NCBI RefSeq assembly: GCF_028372415.1
Contig: NC_092872.1
Coordinates: 514,848,224 to 514,912,223 of the forward strand
Direction: 5' to 3'
DNA from: Notamacropus eugenii
Lineage: Eukaryota > Chordata > Mammalia > Diprotodontia > Macropodidae
DNA length: 64,000 nucleotides
Shown here: in pieces, positions 23,700-34,842 of the stretch
Layout: each line of letters opens with the position of its first letter
How positions within the stretch are numbered: the stretch's first letter is position 1
Made by a program: the position numbers and the translations under genes
The notes under the pieces: model-generated
What the model saw: only the letters and a program-made list of their open reading frames with translations
Told to the model about the DNA's origin: nothing
The model's database searches: none

Positions 23700-23835
23700 C
23701 CATCCTTTTATTCACTCAACATTCAACTAAATAATCTTCTGAGTAAGGGGGAAATGCAAAGATAAATATGACTCAGTGCCCTTATGGAGTTTACAGTCTA
23801 GGAGATATTGCAACATATGCATAAATACATATGTA
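23700..23835 (-). mobile_element. L2 3' end fragment
   Basis: 'gtgcccttatggagtttaca' is minus-strand L2. It directly precedes the RTE-SINE at 23855. Confidence 0.65.
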
Positions 23836-23854
23836 CTGAGTGTACTATACTATT

Positions 23855-24068
23855 TACGTGCATGCAAGTCACCCCAGTGGCCTCATCCTGGGTCATCTCC
23901 AGTCATCCTGATGAATATCTGGTCACTGGATTCAGATGGCTCTGGAGGAGAAGTGAGGCTGGTGACCTGCACAGCCCTCCCTCACTCAAAACAAAGTCAA
24001 GTGCAAGTCATGTCATTATTTCTCTGATGGCGTGGTCTTCTTCAGCAACGAAGGACGAACACACACAG
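23855..24068 (+). mobile_element. RTE-mobilised SINE
   Basis: Body includes 'ggattcagatggctctggag' and 'gcacagccctccctcact'. It ends in the RTE-like tail 'gatggcgtggtcttcttc' plus an ACACA run. The shared 3' end with the RTE LINE at 13273-15096 indicates mobilisation by that machinery. Confidence 0.8.
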
Positions 24069-24107
24069 GTAAAGCTGGATAAGCCCATAAGCATCAGCAT
24101 TTACCTA

Positions 24108-24452
24108 GAGTTCCCCTGGAACTTTTCCAGGACTCCAAGGACAGGGCAACTGATTGCTTGGCTCTTTGGGAGGGGTACATTTCCTAAATGCTCCTGGTCA
24201 TGTGGTGGTTCACATTGTTGATTTAAAATGATAGGAGACCCTTGGATTCTCATCTCTTATGTTCCCTTGGTTCTCCTCCCAACTAGTGAGAGCAGTAGGG
24301 GGTCAGGGGGCTGTATCTGATAAAAAAAGAGACAGCTTTTGGCAGTAGCACTCCGAAGACTCAAAGATCCCTTGGAATCTTTCAAGAATTCCAAGGACAC
24401 AGTGATTCCACTTGGGTCCCTGGAGAGTTTCCAGGGCATTTAGGGGTACATT
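24108..24452. repeat. Imperfect inverted repeat, possible foldback element
   Basis: The arm near 24113-24205 (key parts 'cccctggaacttttccagga', 'ggtacatttcctaaatgctc') is echoed in reverse complement near 24365-24452 ('gagagtttccagggcattta', 'ggaatctttcaagaattcc'). No family assigned. Confidence 0.5.
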
Positions 24453-24699
24453 CCCCCTTGCCTCATTCAGTCTTGCTACAATCCACAAAACTATAGTGTA
24501 CAACAGAGTAGAAAAAGAGTGAAACCTAAGTGCTTTGTGAGATCAGAGAATGAATTGTACTGGGGAACAAAATTATATGAACAAAATTATATGACTCGCA
24601 ATTCTTTGTTACTACTTTATGTCTTGTATTTCACAACCCTTTTGAGTTTGGTATCTCATGTGATCCCCATAAAACCCTGAGAGATGGATTCCAAAGAGT

Positions 24700-24905
24700 G
24701 AAGAGAAAAGAATACTGAACTGAGAGTCAGAGGACCTAGGTTAGAATTCTGGCTCTACCATTGACTAGCTGTGTGATGTGGGTTGAGTTATAATCTCTCT
24801 AGGGTTCATATTTCCTCTGTAAAATGAGGGGAAATCTCAGAACTGGACTAAATGACTTCTGAGGTCTCTACCTAGATCTAAATGGATGATACTAAGATCC
24901 TGTGA
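24700..24905 (+). mobile_element. MIR-like SINE
   Basis: 'gagagtcagaggacctaggt', 'tgactagctgtgtgatgtgg', 'actggactaaatgacttctg'. Confidence 0.8.
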
Positions 24906-25080
24906 TGTGGATTCAAGTCCCTACTTAGACACTTGTGGGATAATTACTTCTCTTTAAATCAAAGTTTCTTTACCAACAAAATAGGAATAATATTACTTGA
25001 CCAACTTGCCTCATAGAATTGCTATGAAAAAATGTACTTTATAAACTGTAAAATCATATATAAAGGTAAGTTGTTATTAA
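24906..25080 (+). mobile_element. MIR-like SINE fragment
   Basis: 'gattcaagtccctacttaga', 'aaaataggaataatattact', 'gcctcatagaattgctatg'. Confidence 0.7.
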
Positions 25081-25159
25081 CATTTAATTACTTTCCTCTA
25101 ATTGTTTCCAGTGAATTTGTCTTATTTCTACAATGACATTAGAAATTCCTGGGGTGGGA

Positions 25160-25262
25160 AAGAGAGGCAGGGACTGTCGACTGTACCTCTGTATGCCCAC
25201 AGGTCATAATGCTAACATCACAGAAGATACCTAGTAAAAATTTGCTGAAAGTATGAATGTTG
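25160..25262 (+). mobile_element. L2 3' tail fragment
   Basis: 'gcagggactgtcgactgtac' and 'cacagaagatacctagtaaa'. Confidence 0.55.
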
Positions 25263-25399
25263 CCCCCTTGCCCAGCTGGTTCTCCCATAGCATTGCCTTG
25301 AATTGCATTGTCAGAATAGATTCATTATCATTCAGGCTAGGACAACATCTTCAACATGAGAGAAGCTGGGTTATGTAGTGGATGAGAGAAAGAAATAAG

Positions 25400-25659
25400 A
25401 GAATAAGCATTTATAAGCACATAGGATCTACTATGTGCCACGTACTTTGCTAAGCACTTTTTAAAACAAATATTACTCATTTGATCCTCACAACAACCCC
25501 AAAAAGGAGGTGCTTCATTATCCCTATTTTGCAGTTGAGCAGCAGAGGTTAAATGACTTGCCCAAGGTCATATAGCAGGTAAGTGTTTAAGGTAGAATTT
25601 GAACTCAGGTCTTCTAGACTCCGTGTTCATCACTCTATCCAATGCATAACTAGCTGCCT
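25400..25659 (-). mobile_element. CORE-SINE with MIR-like tail, left arm of a head-to-head pair
   Basis: 'gatcctcacaacaaccccaa', 'aggtcatatagcaggtaagt', 'tgaactcaggtcttctagac', ending at the head 'aactagctgcct'. Confidence 0.87.
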
Positions 25660-25905
25660 GGATCAAATGCTTGTCTTGTAGTCAGAAAGACCTCAGTTCA
25701 AATCCTGCTGCAAATATATACCAGCTGTGTGACCCTGGGCAAGACATTTAACATCTCTCAGACTCAGTTTCCTTATTTGTAAAACAAGAATAATAATAGC
25801 ACCAACTTCACAAGATGGTTGTAAAGATCAAATGAGATAATACAGGTAAATAAAATACCTTGTAAATCTTTCAGTACTATGTAAGAGTTAGTTATCTTTA
25901 ATAGC
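25660..25905 (+). mobile_element. CORE-SINE with MIR-like tail, right arm of a head-to-head pair
   Basis: 'cagttcaaatcctgctgcaa', 'gtgtgaccctgggcaagaca', 'gatcaaatgagataatacag'. It starts exactly where the minus-strand copy ends. Confidence 0.87.
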
Positions 25906-26109
25906 ACAGGCTGGATTCAATTTTCCCATTCTAGGCTGCTAAGCATGTACTGTGTAAGCTGAATAAATGAATGTATAGATACTACAGAATGGGCTTGGAG
26001 TTTGAATTTCAGGAGCCTGAGGAATTTGGGGTCTCAATGAGTCTCTGTCAAAAATGAGAAAGCAAATATAATGATTGCTGATTTATCTAGTATCCCCTCA
26101 ACCTAAAGT

Positions 26110-26260
26110 CATTATAAACTAATAGTCAAAAGACCTAGTTTTAAGCTACCCATCTCCAGATTCAGTCTCCTCATTTCTGAAATGGAGATAATAATACTTG
26201 TGCTGTCAGCTTCACCAGGGTTTTTATGAGGAAAGTGCTTTGTAATACCCACTAAAGCTC
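26110..26260 (+). mobile_element. MIR-like SINE fragment
   Basis: 'cagtctcctcatttctgaaa' and 'gagataataatacttgtgct'. Confidence 0.65.
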
Positions 26261-26519
26261 TCCAAGGACTGGAAGGAAGGCAGTGTACTAATTTATAAAG
26301 GATACAGACAAGTAGATTACATGGATTCTTTATGTGTGTGTACATATACATATATGTGTGTATGCCTATACACTTATTTGTCTATACACATAGGATTTTC
26401 AAAAAATATTTGAAACCAAAAACTTTATGAGATATAATTTAATCCTATTTTTAGGATTCATAATACATTTAATAGCTTTCTTTAAAAAAATTCTCATTGG
26501 ATGCTTGGCAGCAAAACAT

Positions 26520-26745
26520 TAGTGTTAAGAGCACTGAGTCGGGTAGAAATCAAACACCCTCAGCCTACTCTGATTTTGGACAAGTCATCAGAGCTTTCTA
26601 GTTCTCAGTTTTTCCTCCATAAAGAAGGGCGCTGGAATAGATAGTATCCAAGGTCCCTTCCAGTCCCATCATTCTCTACTCTAATTCTCCTCCCTAACAG
26701 TACATGGTCTTCCCTTCCGGTTCTGATGTATCATGTTCTAAGTTC
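26520..26745 (+). mobile_element. MIR-like SINE with a repeated tail
   Basis: 'ttggacaagtcatcagagct' then 'tatccaaggtcccttccagt' and 'ttcccttccggttctgatgt'. Confidence 0.7.
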
Positions 26746-26754
26746 TCCTTTAAT

Positions 26755-26972
26755 AAAAATAGCTAGCATTTCTAGAATGCTATATCTCATTTAGTCCTCA
26801 CAACAACCCCATGAGTCAGGTGCTATTATCACCCTTAATTTATAGATGAGGAAACCAAGGCAATCAAAGTAAGTGATTTCCTCAGTCACACAGTTAGTAA
26901 GGAAGGTTATTTAAGGGGTTTTTGATCTCAGGTATTCCTGACTCTTACCCATTCTTTTACCTACCTGCCTTA
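26755..26972 (-). mobile_element. CORE-SINE with MIR-like tail
   Basis: 'agtcctcacaacaaccccat', 'tagatgaggaaaccaaggca', 'cagtcacacagttagtaagg'. Confidence 0.82.
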
Positions 26973-27484
26973 GGCTGTGGTTATTTCCTGAGCCTTGTGA
27001 AACTTTTTATTTCTTAAGCTATAGGTGTGCAATGCCAAAACCTCCTGATGAAGAGGGAAAAAATTTAGATTTTTTTTCTCCCTACACAATATTGAACATC
27101 TATATATTTTTTAAACAGCATAGATATCTGCCTGACATTTTTCACCCAGATGTTTTGGCATCAAGAAAGGTAGCCTTAGAATACAAGCCCACCCGCGATA
27201 CCCTGTTAAATAATGGCTTTCCTGACAGGAAATAAAACCTTTAACCAGGATGGCATTTTGTTCTCACAGCCACTTTCAGTGGCAGCCTTGGGCATAGACA
27301 TTAAAAAAGATATCTTGTTATGATTGCCTTAGTAAAAACTGTGAAAACTCATCAGTCCCTTCCTTTCATTTACTATCCTAGGACCTCCAGAACTAGAGAG
27401 TAGTGCTAACAAATAACTTTCTCTTCTCCAGCCAAATAGAGAATTTAATTCTGAAGTTTTCCAATAGTGATAGATGGCAGTATC

Positions 27485-27640
27485 TACAGCTAACATTTGC
27501 CTAGTATCAAGACTTGTAAATTACTTCATATTTGTTATCTTATTTTATCTTGACAGCAACCCTCTTTGAGGTAGCTCCTATCACTATTCCCATCTTACAA
27601 AGGAGGGGAAAAGGGGCTTTGACAAAATAAGGTTACCAAT
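27485..27640 (-). mobile_element. MIR/CORE-SINE tail fragment
   Basis: 'tcttgacagcaaccctcttt' and 'cccatcttacaaaggagggg'. Confidence 0.6.
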
Positions 27641-28312
27641 GGCCAAAGCGTATGTTATATTCCAAGGAGCAACTATGGTATGATATAAATGAATTATAAA
27701 GCAATGGACCTGTGGCTGGGTGGACACAGAGTCTCCGTGCTGTGTCTATGTCCCCCACCAGGCTTTGGGGCTGAGATCATTAGGAAAAAGTCCTGAAAAA
27801 TATGCCAGATGGCCATTCACAGGGCACGCAGTGAAGTGATGTCTCTCTGTATTAGCAAAGGTTTCTTGAAGAGAAAGGATCAGAAGCTGGAAGTAGAAGA
27901 TTGAGGCTACCATGTTTATTTAACTCATGCCAGGACTAGTGTGAGTGGCAGACAGAACATCAGTACACACTTAGGTTTTTTTGGAGGGGAAGGGCTCCAA
28001 GAAGCTCCCCCTTCATCTGTATCCCTGGTAGAAACAACAGTAAGGAGGCTTTCCCATTGACAGCTGTTAGCTTCAATACTTTGCATTTCCAGAGCTAAGA
28101 TTCCCAGAATACTTGCAAGAGAAAGAGTTTCTACAGAGCTATCTCCCTTCTCCCTGTGTTGAGGAAGAAGAAAGGCCATTTGGGAGCCAATGCAACTGCC
28201 TACTTGCCTGGGTCCCTTTTCCATATTGCAAAGAAGCACAAGTAGGAGGAAAGTAATAGAATTATTTTAGGGAAAAGGAAAAAATATTTGGGGGAATATG
28301 TGGAAAAATACA

Positions 28313-28366
28313 GTGTGTGTGTGTGTGTGTGTGTGCGTGCGCGTGTGTGTGCACGTGTATGTGTGA
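28313..28366 (+). repeat. (GT)n / purine-pyrimidine alternating repeat
   Basis: About 54 bases of nearly perfect alternation, with GT runs interrupted by GC and CA steps ('gtgcgtgcgcgtgtgtgtgc'). Confidence 0.92.
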
Positions 28367-29524
28367 ATTTTCATTGTAGTTTTGCTATGCTGCCTAATTA
28401 AGTGAGCTAGTAGTATTTGATTTAGTGAAAAGAACCTCAGTGGGGCTCCTGAAATATTATTTTAAAAGTGTGAATCCTCTCCTATGGGCCCAACTCAGCA
28501 TGTATAGATTTCTAGTTTGGTCTCTCAGGGGATGACTCTTCTCAGAATCAAAGGAATTTACTACTATACTTTGTAAGCCTCTGTTTATATTTTTCCCATT
28601 AAAATCAGTCAATAAACACAATTAGCTCTTAGCAAAGGCACTTATTAATATTCCATAGTAAATTAACTACACATTTCTTCCTATAAATCTGGGGTATCCT
28701 CTCTCACAGATACATATAGTATTTGAGGGAAGATAGGCAGAAACTAAAGAATATAACAGTGGTAAGACATATGTAGGGATACCTAACCATGCCTACTCAT
28801 TCTTTCAGTAATACTATGGCTTGAAGTCCCTTGTCTCTTATGGAAATCTCATAAAGTTCCTTTCCAGGCACAGCATCTCTCCTGGGTGGATTGTTCCATT
28901 GGGGTTCCAGAGTCTGTTCTCCTCAAACCTTGCTGCCAGAGCTAGCTGTCTGGAGTCCATATCCAATATCTTCTTTGCTTTCAGAGTTCATAATTCTGGA
29001 AGGTGATTCCTCCCTTGAATGACTGCTTCTCTGTGTGCCTCTCACACTGATTCCTCTTCTCCTTGGTAAGTAGTTCCCTTTCTAGATGTTATGGTCAATG
29101 GCAGGGGAAGAGAGAGGAGAAGAAAGAATTCATTTCTTCCATTCCCAAGAGTGATTCCCTCTCAAGGACCTGATTCCTCTAAACTGCTGGCTCCTGCTCA
29201 AAACTGCTGGGAACTATATTTTTTAAGGATCTTCCAGGAGTATGGACAGTTATTTGTTCAATTGCATTGCTTTCTTACATCACAATCAATCAGAGAGATG
29301 TCCATACACTGCAGTGGATTAATAAGGTGTTAATATTTTGTCACATCTTAACATCTCATCTCTGTGGCTGTATCATGCGTCTACATCAATTGGGGGTGGA
29401 ATGGAATCAAATTTCTCCTCTCTTTTAAGTGGAGACCCAATGTGTTCTGGGAACCTTAGTTAGCTTTCGGGAAACCCATGTCCAGGGAGGCTGAGATACA
29501 CAAGAAGAGGTTCATGTCCTGGGT

Positions 29525-29665
29525 GGGCTACTTGCTATAGGTATGACCACATGTAACCTTTAACCACTATGAACTTCTGTTCCCTTATCTATAAAATGGA
29601 AAACACTGTTCCTCCCACCTACCTTTTCATAGGGTTGTTGTGAAAAAAGTACATTAAAGTAGTAA
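29525..29665 (+). mobile_element. MIR-like SINE fragment
   Basis: 'cttctgttcccttatctata' and 'accttttcatagggttgttg'. Confidence 0.7.
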
Positions 29666-29904
29666 AAAAAAAAATGAGCTTTTATCATTATTTTCATTTT
29701 AGTATAAATTGTGCTTGCTTAAATTTCAAAATATGTTTGTTTGTATTCAAGTTCTTCAAATGAAAAATCTTATCTGATCCCTATGATACAATTAATCACC
29801 CAGGCTTTTAGTATATTTTGTAAAGAGGGGTGGGAAATTACATTGAAAAAGTATATACAAGTAAAAGGGGACCCAAATTAAAATACATGAGTGAAAATAA
29901 TAAT

Positions 29905-30115
29905 AATAAATCAAAAACACTTATTTAAGTGCCTTCTATGTGCCAGTTATCATGCTTAGTGCTGGGGAATAAGAAAAAAAAAGCAAAAGATAATTCCAGC
30001 CCTCAAAAATCTTGAAAACATGCAAGCAAATATATACAGAGCAAGCTATATATAGTATAACGGGAAAGAATGGAGGGAAGGCACTGGAATTAAAAGGGGT
30101 TGGAGAAGGCTTCCT
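29905..30115 (-). mobile_element. L2 3' end fragment
   Basis: 'ccttctatgtgccagttatc', 'cagccctcaaaaatctt' and 'gaaggcactggaattaaaag' follow the minus-strand L2 end. Confidence 0.8.
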
Positions 30116-30414
30116 GTTTTCTATGATGATACATACTTCTTTCAAAATGCTTTCAACATAGATTGCTCCTTATTCCCTTCCACCACCACCCCTCCCCAGA
30201 CAAGATTTATTGACATTTTAGGACAGGAAACTAAGAGAAATGATTTCAGAAGGCTCACTGTGGATAGGTAATTGTCCTTAGAATCAGGACAACTTAGTTT
30301 CAAGTGCCAGAGTATCAGAGGATGCATACTTCTTTCCATAAACCTGAACACACAAATACACATAACAGTAAGGAAAGACCATCACAAACAAGTCACAAGA
30401 AATTGTCAAGTTAA

Positions 30415-30635
30415 TTTAACAAGTCACCGAGCATTTATTAGGTACTTAATTTGTGCCAAGTATAACGCTAAGTGCTGAGGATACTAAAAAAAATCCCTGC
30501 TCAGGAGTCAAAAAGGGGAGCTGGGAGAGACAACATGTAAACAACTATACATAAACAAGACATATCTGAAATAAATTGGAGATATTCCATTGAGGGAAAG
30601 CTTTAGCCTTAAGGGGCAGCAGAAAAGCTTCATTC
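30415..30635 (-). mobile_element. L2 3' end fragment
   Basis: 'gagcatttattaggtactta', 'gagacaacatgtaaacaact' and 'ataaattggagatattc' match the minus-strand L2 end. Confidence 0.82.
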
Positions 30636-30784
30636 ATTAGGTGGGACTGAAACATCAGTCACGTGGCCAAGGCTAGACACTCTTTCAGCAGTACAATGCC
30701 TTGAACTCCTTTCTGACTGGAGTCTTCATAAAACTGGGCAAGTTAATGAACTTTTCAGTTCCTTCAGTCAATTCTTTAAGATAG

Positions 30785-31030
30785 TAATAATAATAGCTAC
30801 ATTTACATAGCGCTTACTATGTTCCAGGCACTGTGCCAAGTGCTTTTTACAATTATCTCATTTTATCCTCACAACAACCCTGGGAGATAGGTACTATTAT
30901 CTCCATTTTACAGATGAGGAAACTGAGGCAGGCAGAGGTGACTTGCCCAGAGTCACACAGTCAGTGAGTGCCTGAGGTCAGATCTGAACTTAAATCTTCT
31001 GGACTTCAGGGCCAGGGCTCCACTGGGCCA
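30785..31030 (-). mobile_element. CORE-SINE with MIR-like tail
   Basis: 'gcttactatgttccaggcac', 'tcctcacaacaaccctggga', 'ttacagatgaggaaactgag', 'tcacacagtcagtgagtgcc'. Confidence 0.9.
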
Positions 31031-31034
31031 CTCG

Positions 31035-31488
31035 AATGCCTCTGCAAATCACAGAGCAGGTGCCAATCTGCATCAGTAGCCAGAGTTCTTCACTGAGTTC
31101 TCTTCAACAATGAACTCACAATACTTATCAAAAATGAAATTTATTCTGGTGCAAACGGAAAGGTTTCAAGAATGAGCCTTGTGATGAATAACGTGTCTTT
31201 TGCTGGAGGACCAGCTCAGCCCACTCAGTCAAACCTAGGTACAAAGCTATTCATTTCCAGAAGATTGGTTTCTAGGAAATCTTTTTTTTTTTTTTTTAGG
31301 GGAGTGGGGAGAGTTGTAGTCTTGGTCACAACAATCCCCAAGGAACATCTACTATGACATGGCAGATTGTGACCTGCTTTGATGGAGGGGATGCCCGATG
31401 CCTGTTAACAAGAGACCCTGAGCCAGCAGGGACTATGCAGGTTCATGACTTCTGTACAGAAAACAACAATGTTAGAGGCATTGTCCAA
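31035..31488. other. Unassigned
   Basis: Nothing recognised except a run of T at about 31282-31297. Confidence 0.45.
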
Positions 31489-31882
31489 TCCCTTTATTTT
31501 ATTATTATATTTTTTAAAAGTTTTAGTGATGCCCTTTGTTTTTATATCACATTCATGTATCCTTTCAAACGCCTTCCTTGTGCCAAAGATCTTTTTTTTA
31601 GAAGTTTAGCAAAGCCAATCACATTTGAGGGCACAGTCTACATTCCACACCCATAGTCCCCCACCTCCTCAAAAACAGCAGGGAGGTACATTTTCTTCTC
31701 TCCCCTGAGGTCATAATTAATTAAACAGCATTCAGTTACCTTTGTTATTGTTGTGGTGGTTTCTTTTTGCACTGTCACACTCAATGTATAGATTGTTTTC
31801 CTGGTTCGGTTTACTTACCTCACTTCTGTGAGTCTTCCCATCTCTGAATTTCTCACATTCATCATTTCTTATGGTCTAAAGA

Positions 31883-32133
31883 CCTAGGCAGCTAGGTAAT
31901 AGAGTGGATACACTACTTGGCCTAGAGTCTGGAATTCAAATCCAGCATCAGACCCTAGCTGTGTGAACCTGGACAAGTCACTTAAACACTGACTGCCTCA
32001 GTTTCCTCAACTGTAAATTGGGGATAATAATAGTGCATACCTCATAAGGTGTGTTGTGAGGATAAAAATGAGATATTTGTGAAGCACTTGGTATAGTACT
32101 GGCACATAGTAGGTGCTTAATAAATGTTTGTTT
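31883..32133 (+). mobile_element. CORE-SINE inserted in L1
   Basis: A complete tRNA-headed copy: 'ggcagctaggtaatagagtg' head, CORE 'gtcacttaaacactgac', and a MIR/L2-like tail 'ggcacatagtaggtgctt'. The L1 sequence resumes directly after it. Confidence 0.88.
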
Positions 32134-32284
32134 CCTCCTCCCAATAATATTCCATTATGGTTATATGCTACAGTATACCTCAATAAATGGGCACACAGTT
32201 AATTTCTAGTTCTTTACTACCAAAAAAAAAACCACTGCTATGAATATTTTAGCGTTTATGAGAAGAAAAATAAGCAAATAGTGA

Positions 32285-32500
32285 ACCAATTTCAAAGAAA
32301 GGAGACCTAGGTTCTGACACCTACTGGTTTCATGTCCTTGGAAAAAATGCTTAACTTCTCTATGTTCTAGACTCTGTAGTTAGACTATGGTTCTAAGACC
32401 ATATAAGACTACAGATTGCAGGGCGGACACTGATCTACATTGGTAGTGGGAGTTCCCTAATGAATGAAATCATAGGTCTTCTCTCCTTTATCCCTATGAA
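32285..32500 (+). mobile_element. CORE-SINE, 'CATTGGTAG' tail subtype, inserted in L1
   Basis: MIR-like core followed by the tail 'acattggtagtgggagttcc' and 'aatgaaatcataggtctt'. The same tail is seen at 12.4 and 45.1 kb, which defines a subfamily. Confidence 0.75.
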
Positions 32501-32590
32501 ATTTTTCTTTCTGTCCTTGATCCCTTGGAGCACATGCTTAACAGTGAGATCTCTGGGTCAAAAGGTATGGACATTTTAGTTAAAAAGTCC

Positions 32591-32735
32591 TTCATTTTAC
32601 AAGTAAGGAAACTGAGATCTTGAGAGAAGTAGCTTGCCCAAGTTCCCATAGGGAATTAATGGAAGAGTTTGGGACTTGAACTCAGATCATTTTTTTCCCT
32701 CCCTCCCACTCTAGTATACAGTCTACTCCAACACA
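32591..32735 (-). mobile_element. MIR-like SINE fragment
   Basis: 'ttacaagtaaggaaactgag' and 'gggacttgaactcagatcat'. Confidence 0.7.
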
Positions 32736-32739
32736 ATAT

Positions 32740-33200
32740 ATCCTAGAGCCTGGGCCATTTATTTTCCTATTACAGGCCATTCCTTTGTAAATGTCATCCT
32801 GTTTAGTTTAAGTCACATCCCAAGATTACCCTTATTTCACATTCTGAGAAATATTTATGAATTGGCTTTATAAGCAAACCTGTTCTTTCCATTTAGTGAG
32901 TTCATCTATGAAGGAGTCACCTTCCCATTAAGAGCACAAACGCCTTTTCATTTTGTTAGCCATAGATAGATTTGCAGACTGGGCCCACCCACAGGCCTTC
33001 CATAGGACACCACAATTAAAGCATTCCATTACTTGGCCAATGTGCATTTGTTGTTACCACTTCATTTCCAGCCCATAATTATGTTTGAAAGAACTGAAAC
33101 CTGTTTCAGAAGTACAGGTTACTTTTTTTCTGGGCCATTGGTTTCAAAAGTAGGAAAAGAAGGAAGGATTTGAAGCAGCTGAGGTATAGAAGGAAAAACA
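32740..33200. other. Repeat-free block, candidate conserved non-coding DNA
   Basis: Unique sequence between SINEs, with ATTA, CCAAT-like ('ttggccaatg') and GATA-like cores. No coding potential. Confidence 0.45.
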
Positions 33201-33204
33201 TGGG

Positions 33205-33440
33205 GCTTGGAGTAAGAACTGGGTTGGAATTGCTTCGTATTAAGTGACCATGGGTCATTTAACTTATCTGAGGCTTTGTTTCCTTGTCTAGAAAATGGGG
33301 GTAATTGTCTTTATATTACCTCCATCTTTGTGATGATCAAATTGAATTAATAATAATGTACCTATATAGCACTTTCAGGTCTGCAAAGAGTTGAACAACC
33401 ATGGTTTTCGGTGATCCTCAACACACTCTTGTAGGTGCTA
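33205..33440 (+). mobile_element. MIR-like SINE plus an opposing SINE scrap
   Basis: 'gttggaattgcttcgtatta', 'gtctagaaaatgggggtaat', then from about 33355 'cctatatagcactttcaggt' in minus orientation. Confidence 0.65.
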
Positions 33441-33504
33441 GTATTATCCTCAGATGTTTTTAGTAAAAATTTTCCTTCACCCCATAGCTCCTTTGGCCAT
33501 TAGA

Positions 33505-33665
33505 AATTTTGAGCTAGAAGGGACTCCGTACACCATGGAATCCAACTCGTTTCTTAGATGAAGAAACTAAGTCAGAGAGAAATTTCATGACTTGCCCAAG
33601 GTCAGTGTCAGAAGAAGGGTTTGAACCCAGATCTTCCTGACTCTTAATAGAGGACCCCATCTTCT
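33505..33665 (-). mobile_element. MIR-like SINE fragment
   Basis: 'tttgagctagaagggactcc', 'gacttgcccaaggtcagtgt', 'gtttgaacccagatcttcct'. Confidence 0.8.
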
Positions 33666-33734
33666 ATACTATGAAATTAAGTACTGTTAAAGGGTTTAGT
33701 AGGTGTAAATTGATATACATCTGGTGGTTGATTT

Positions 33735-33803
33735 AATCAGGAGGGTCCCTGATCAAACCTAAGAATACAGTATATTGTTTGTTTTCTTATCTCCTAAAGC
33801 TTT
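33735..33803 (+). repeat. 69-bp duplicated segment, copy A
   Basis: Starts 'aatcaggagggtccctgatc' and ends 'cttatctcctaaagcttt'. Matches 35811-35879. Confidence 0.85.
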
Positions 33804-33809
33804 TTTTCC

Positions 33810-34445
33810 CCTTTTTTACATATTGTTATGTGAATCAGAATACCCAGAGAGATAACTGCCTTTTCAATTGCTCCGGTGGCTTCAAACTCATTCCTTCCCA
33901 GACGGTTATTTATGTTTTCACTCTTTTGAAAGAACTGTGTGAAGTACTTCACATGCTTTTAAAACTCATAAATACCATGAAGGAGAGAGACATTTTCACA
34001 AATCAGCTCTGTGGATGGAAGCCGAGGTTGAATATCCGGGTCTAGCTGAGTTTAGTCCAAAAGACACGTCTCTCCCCACAGGGAATGTGACACTTGCAGC
34101 TAATACATCAGAGTGACTGGGGCATGCTGCTTCAGGGGTTTTCAAATAAAATCCATGCAGGATCTTATTTATCTATGACTTCACTTCCTGCCATCCATCT
34201 CTCTCAAATATTTACTGCCCTTTGCACAATTCATTTTGCAAGTTGGGGCTGCCTCAGCTAATGGACTTTTCTGTTCATTTTTGAGATGCAAACCAAGTAA
34301 GTAACCCACAATCCAGGATCCTAAAGAATCCAAAAAGTATTTGTGCACAAGTTAGGGGGATGATTTGTTTAAGAGGGAGTGAGAAAATCTGTGCAAGAAG
34401 TGTCTCAATTAAATAAATGAATGCTTATAAAAATGCTTTTAGTAG
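33810..34445. other. Repeat-free block, candidate conserved non-coding DNA
   Basis: No repeat recognised. The plus-strand frame at 33779-34045 lacks gene features. Confidence 0.45.
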
Positions 34446-34449
34446 CTCA

Positions 34450-34584
34450 TGTGATCTATTGGAAAGAACTGAGTCAGGACACCTGGCTTCTAATTTCTGC
34501 TCTTTCAGTAGCAATATGACCTTAGGTGAGTCATGAGACTTCTTTGAGGCTCAATTTCCTCATCTCTAAGATAGGGATAAGGTG
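34450..34584 (+). mobile_element. MIR-like SINE fragment
   Basis: 'gaactgagtcaggacacctg' and 'tttcctcatctctaagatag'. It abuts the next SINE. Confidence 0.7.
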
Positions 34585-34800
34585 GGGCAGCGGACAGAGA
34601 GCACTAGCCCCTGAGTCAGGAAAACATTAGTTCAAATCCAATTTTAGATACTACCTATGTGACCCTGGGCAATCACGTAACTTCTGCCTCATTTTCCCCA
34701 TACACAAAATGGAATAATGATAGCACCCTCCTTCCAAGGTTGTTGTGAGAATAAAATGAGATATTTGTAAAGCACTACATAAGTGCTCAATATTATTATT
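34585..34800 (+). mobile_element. CORE-SINE with MIR-like tail
   Basis: 'tgagtcaggaaaacattagt', 'tgtgaccctgggcaatcacg', 'aaggttgttgtgagaataaa', ending in a TATTATTATT run. Confidence 0.82.
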
Positions 34801-34842
34801 ATTTCTTCTCTCCCAATATTAGATTAGTATGAGGCTAAAATA

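Larger units (their letters stand above)
26975..29520. other. Mostly unique sequence
   Basis: Apart from the SINE scrap at 27485 and the GT repeat at 28313 I recognise nothing. Frames such as 27925-28239 (minus) lack gene features. Confidence 0.45.
31490..32590 (-). mobile_element. L1 3' UTR, interrupted by two SINEs
   Basis: Pieces in order: about 31490-31880 (to 'catcatttcttatggtct'), 32134-32275 ('aatattccattatggttata') and 32500-32590 ('gatctctgggtcaaaaggta'). Two SINEs fill the gaps. The order matches one continuous L1 3' UTR on the minus strand. Confidence 0.8.
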
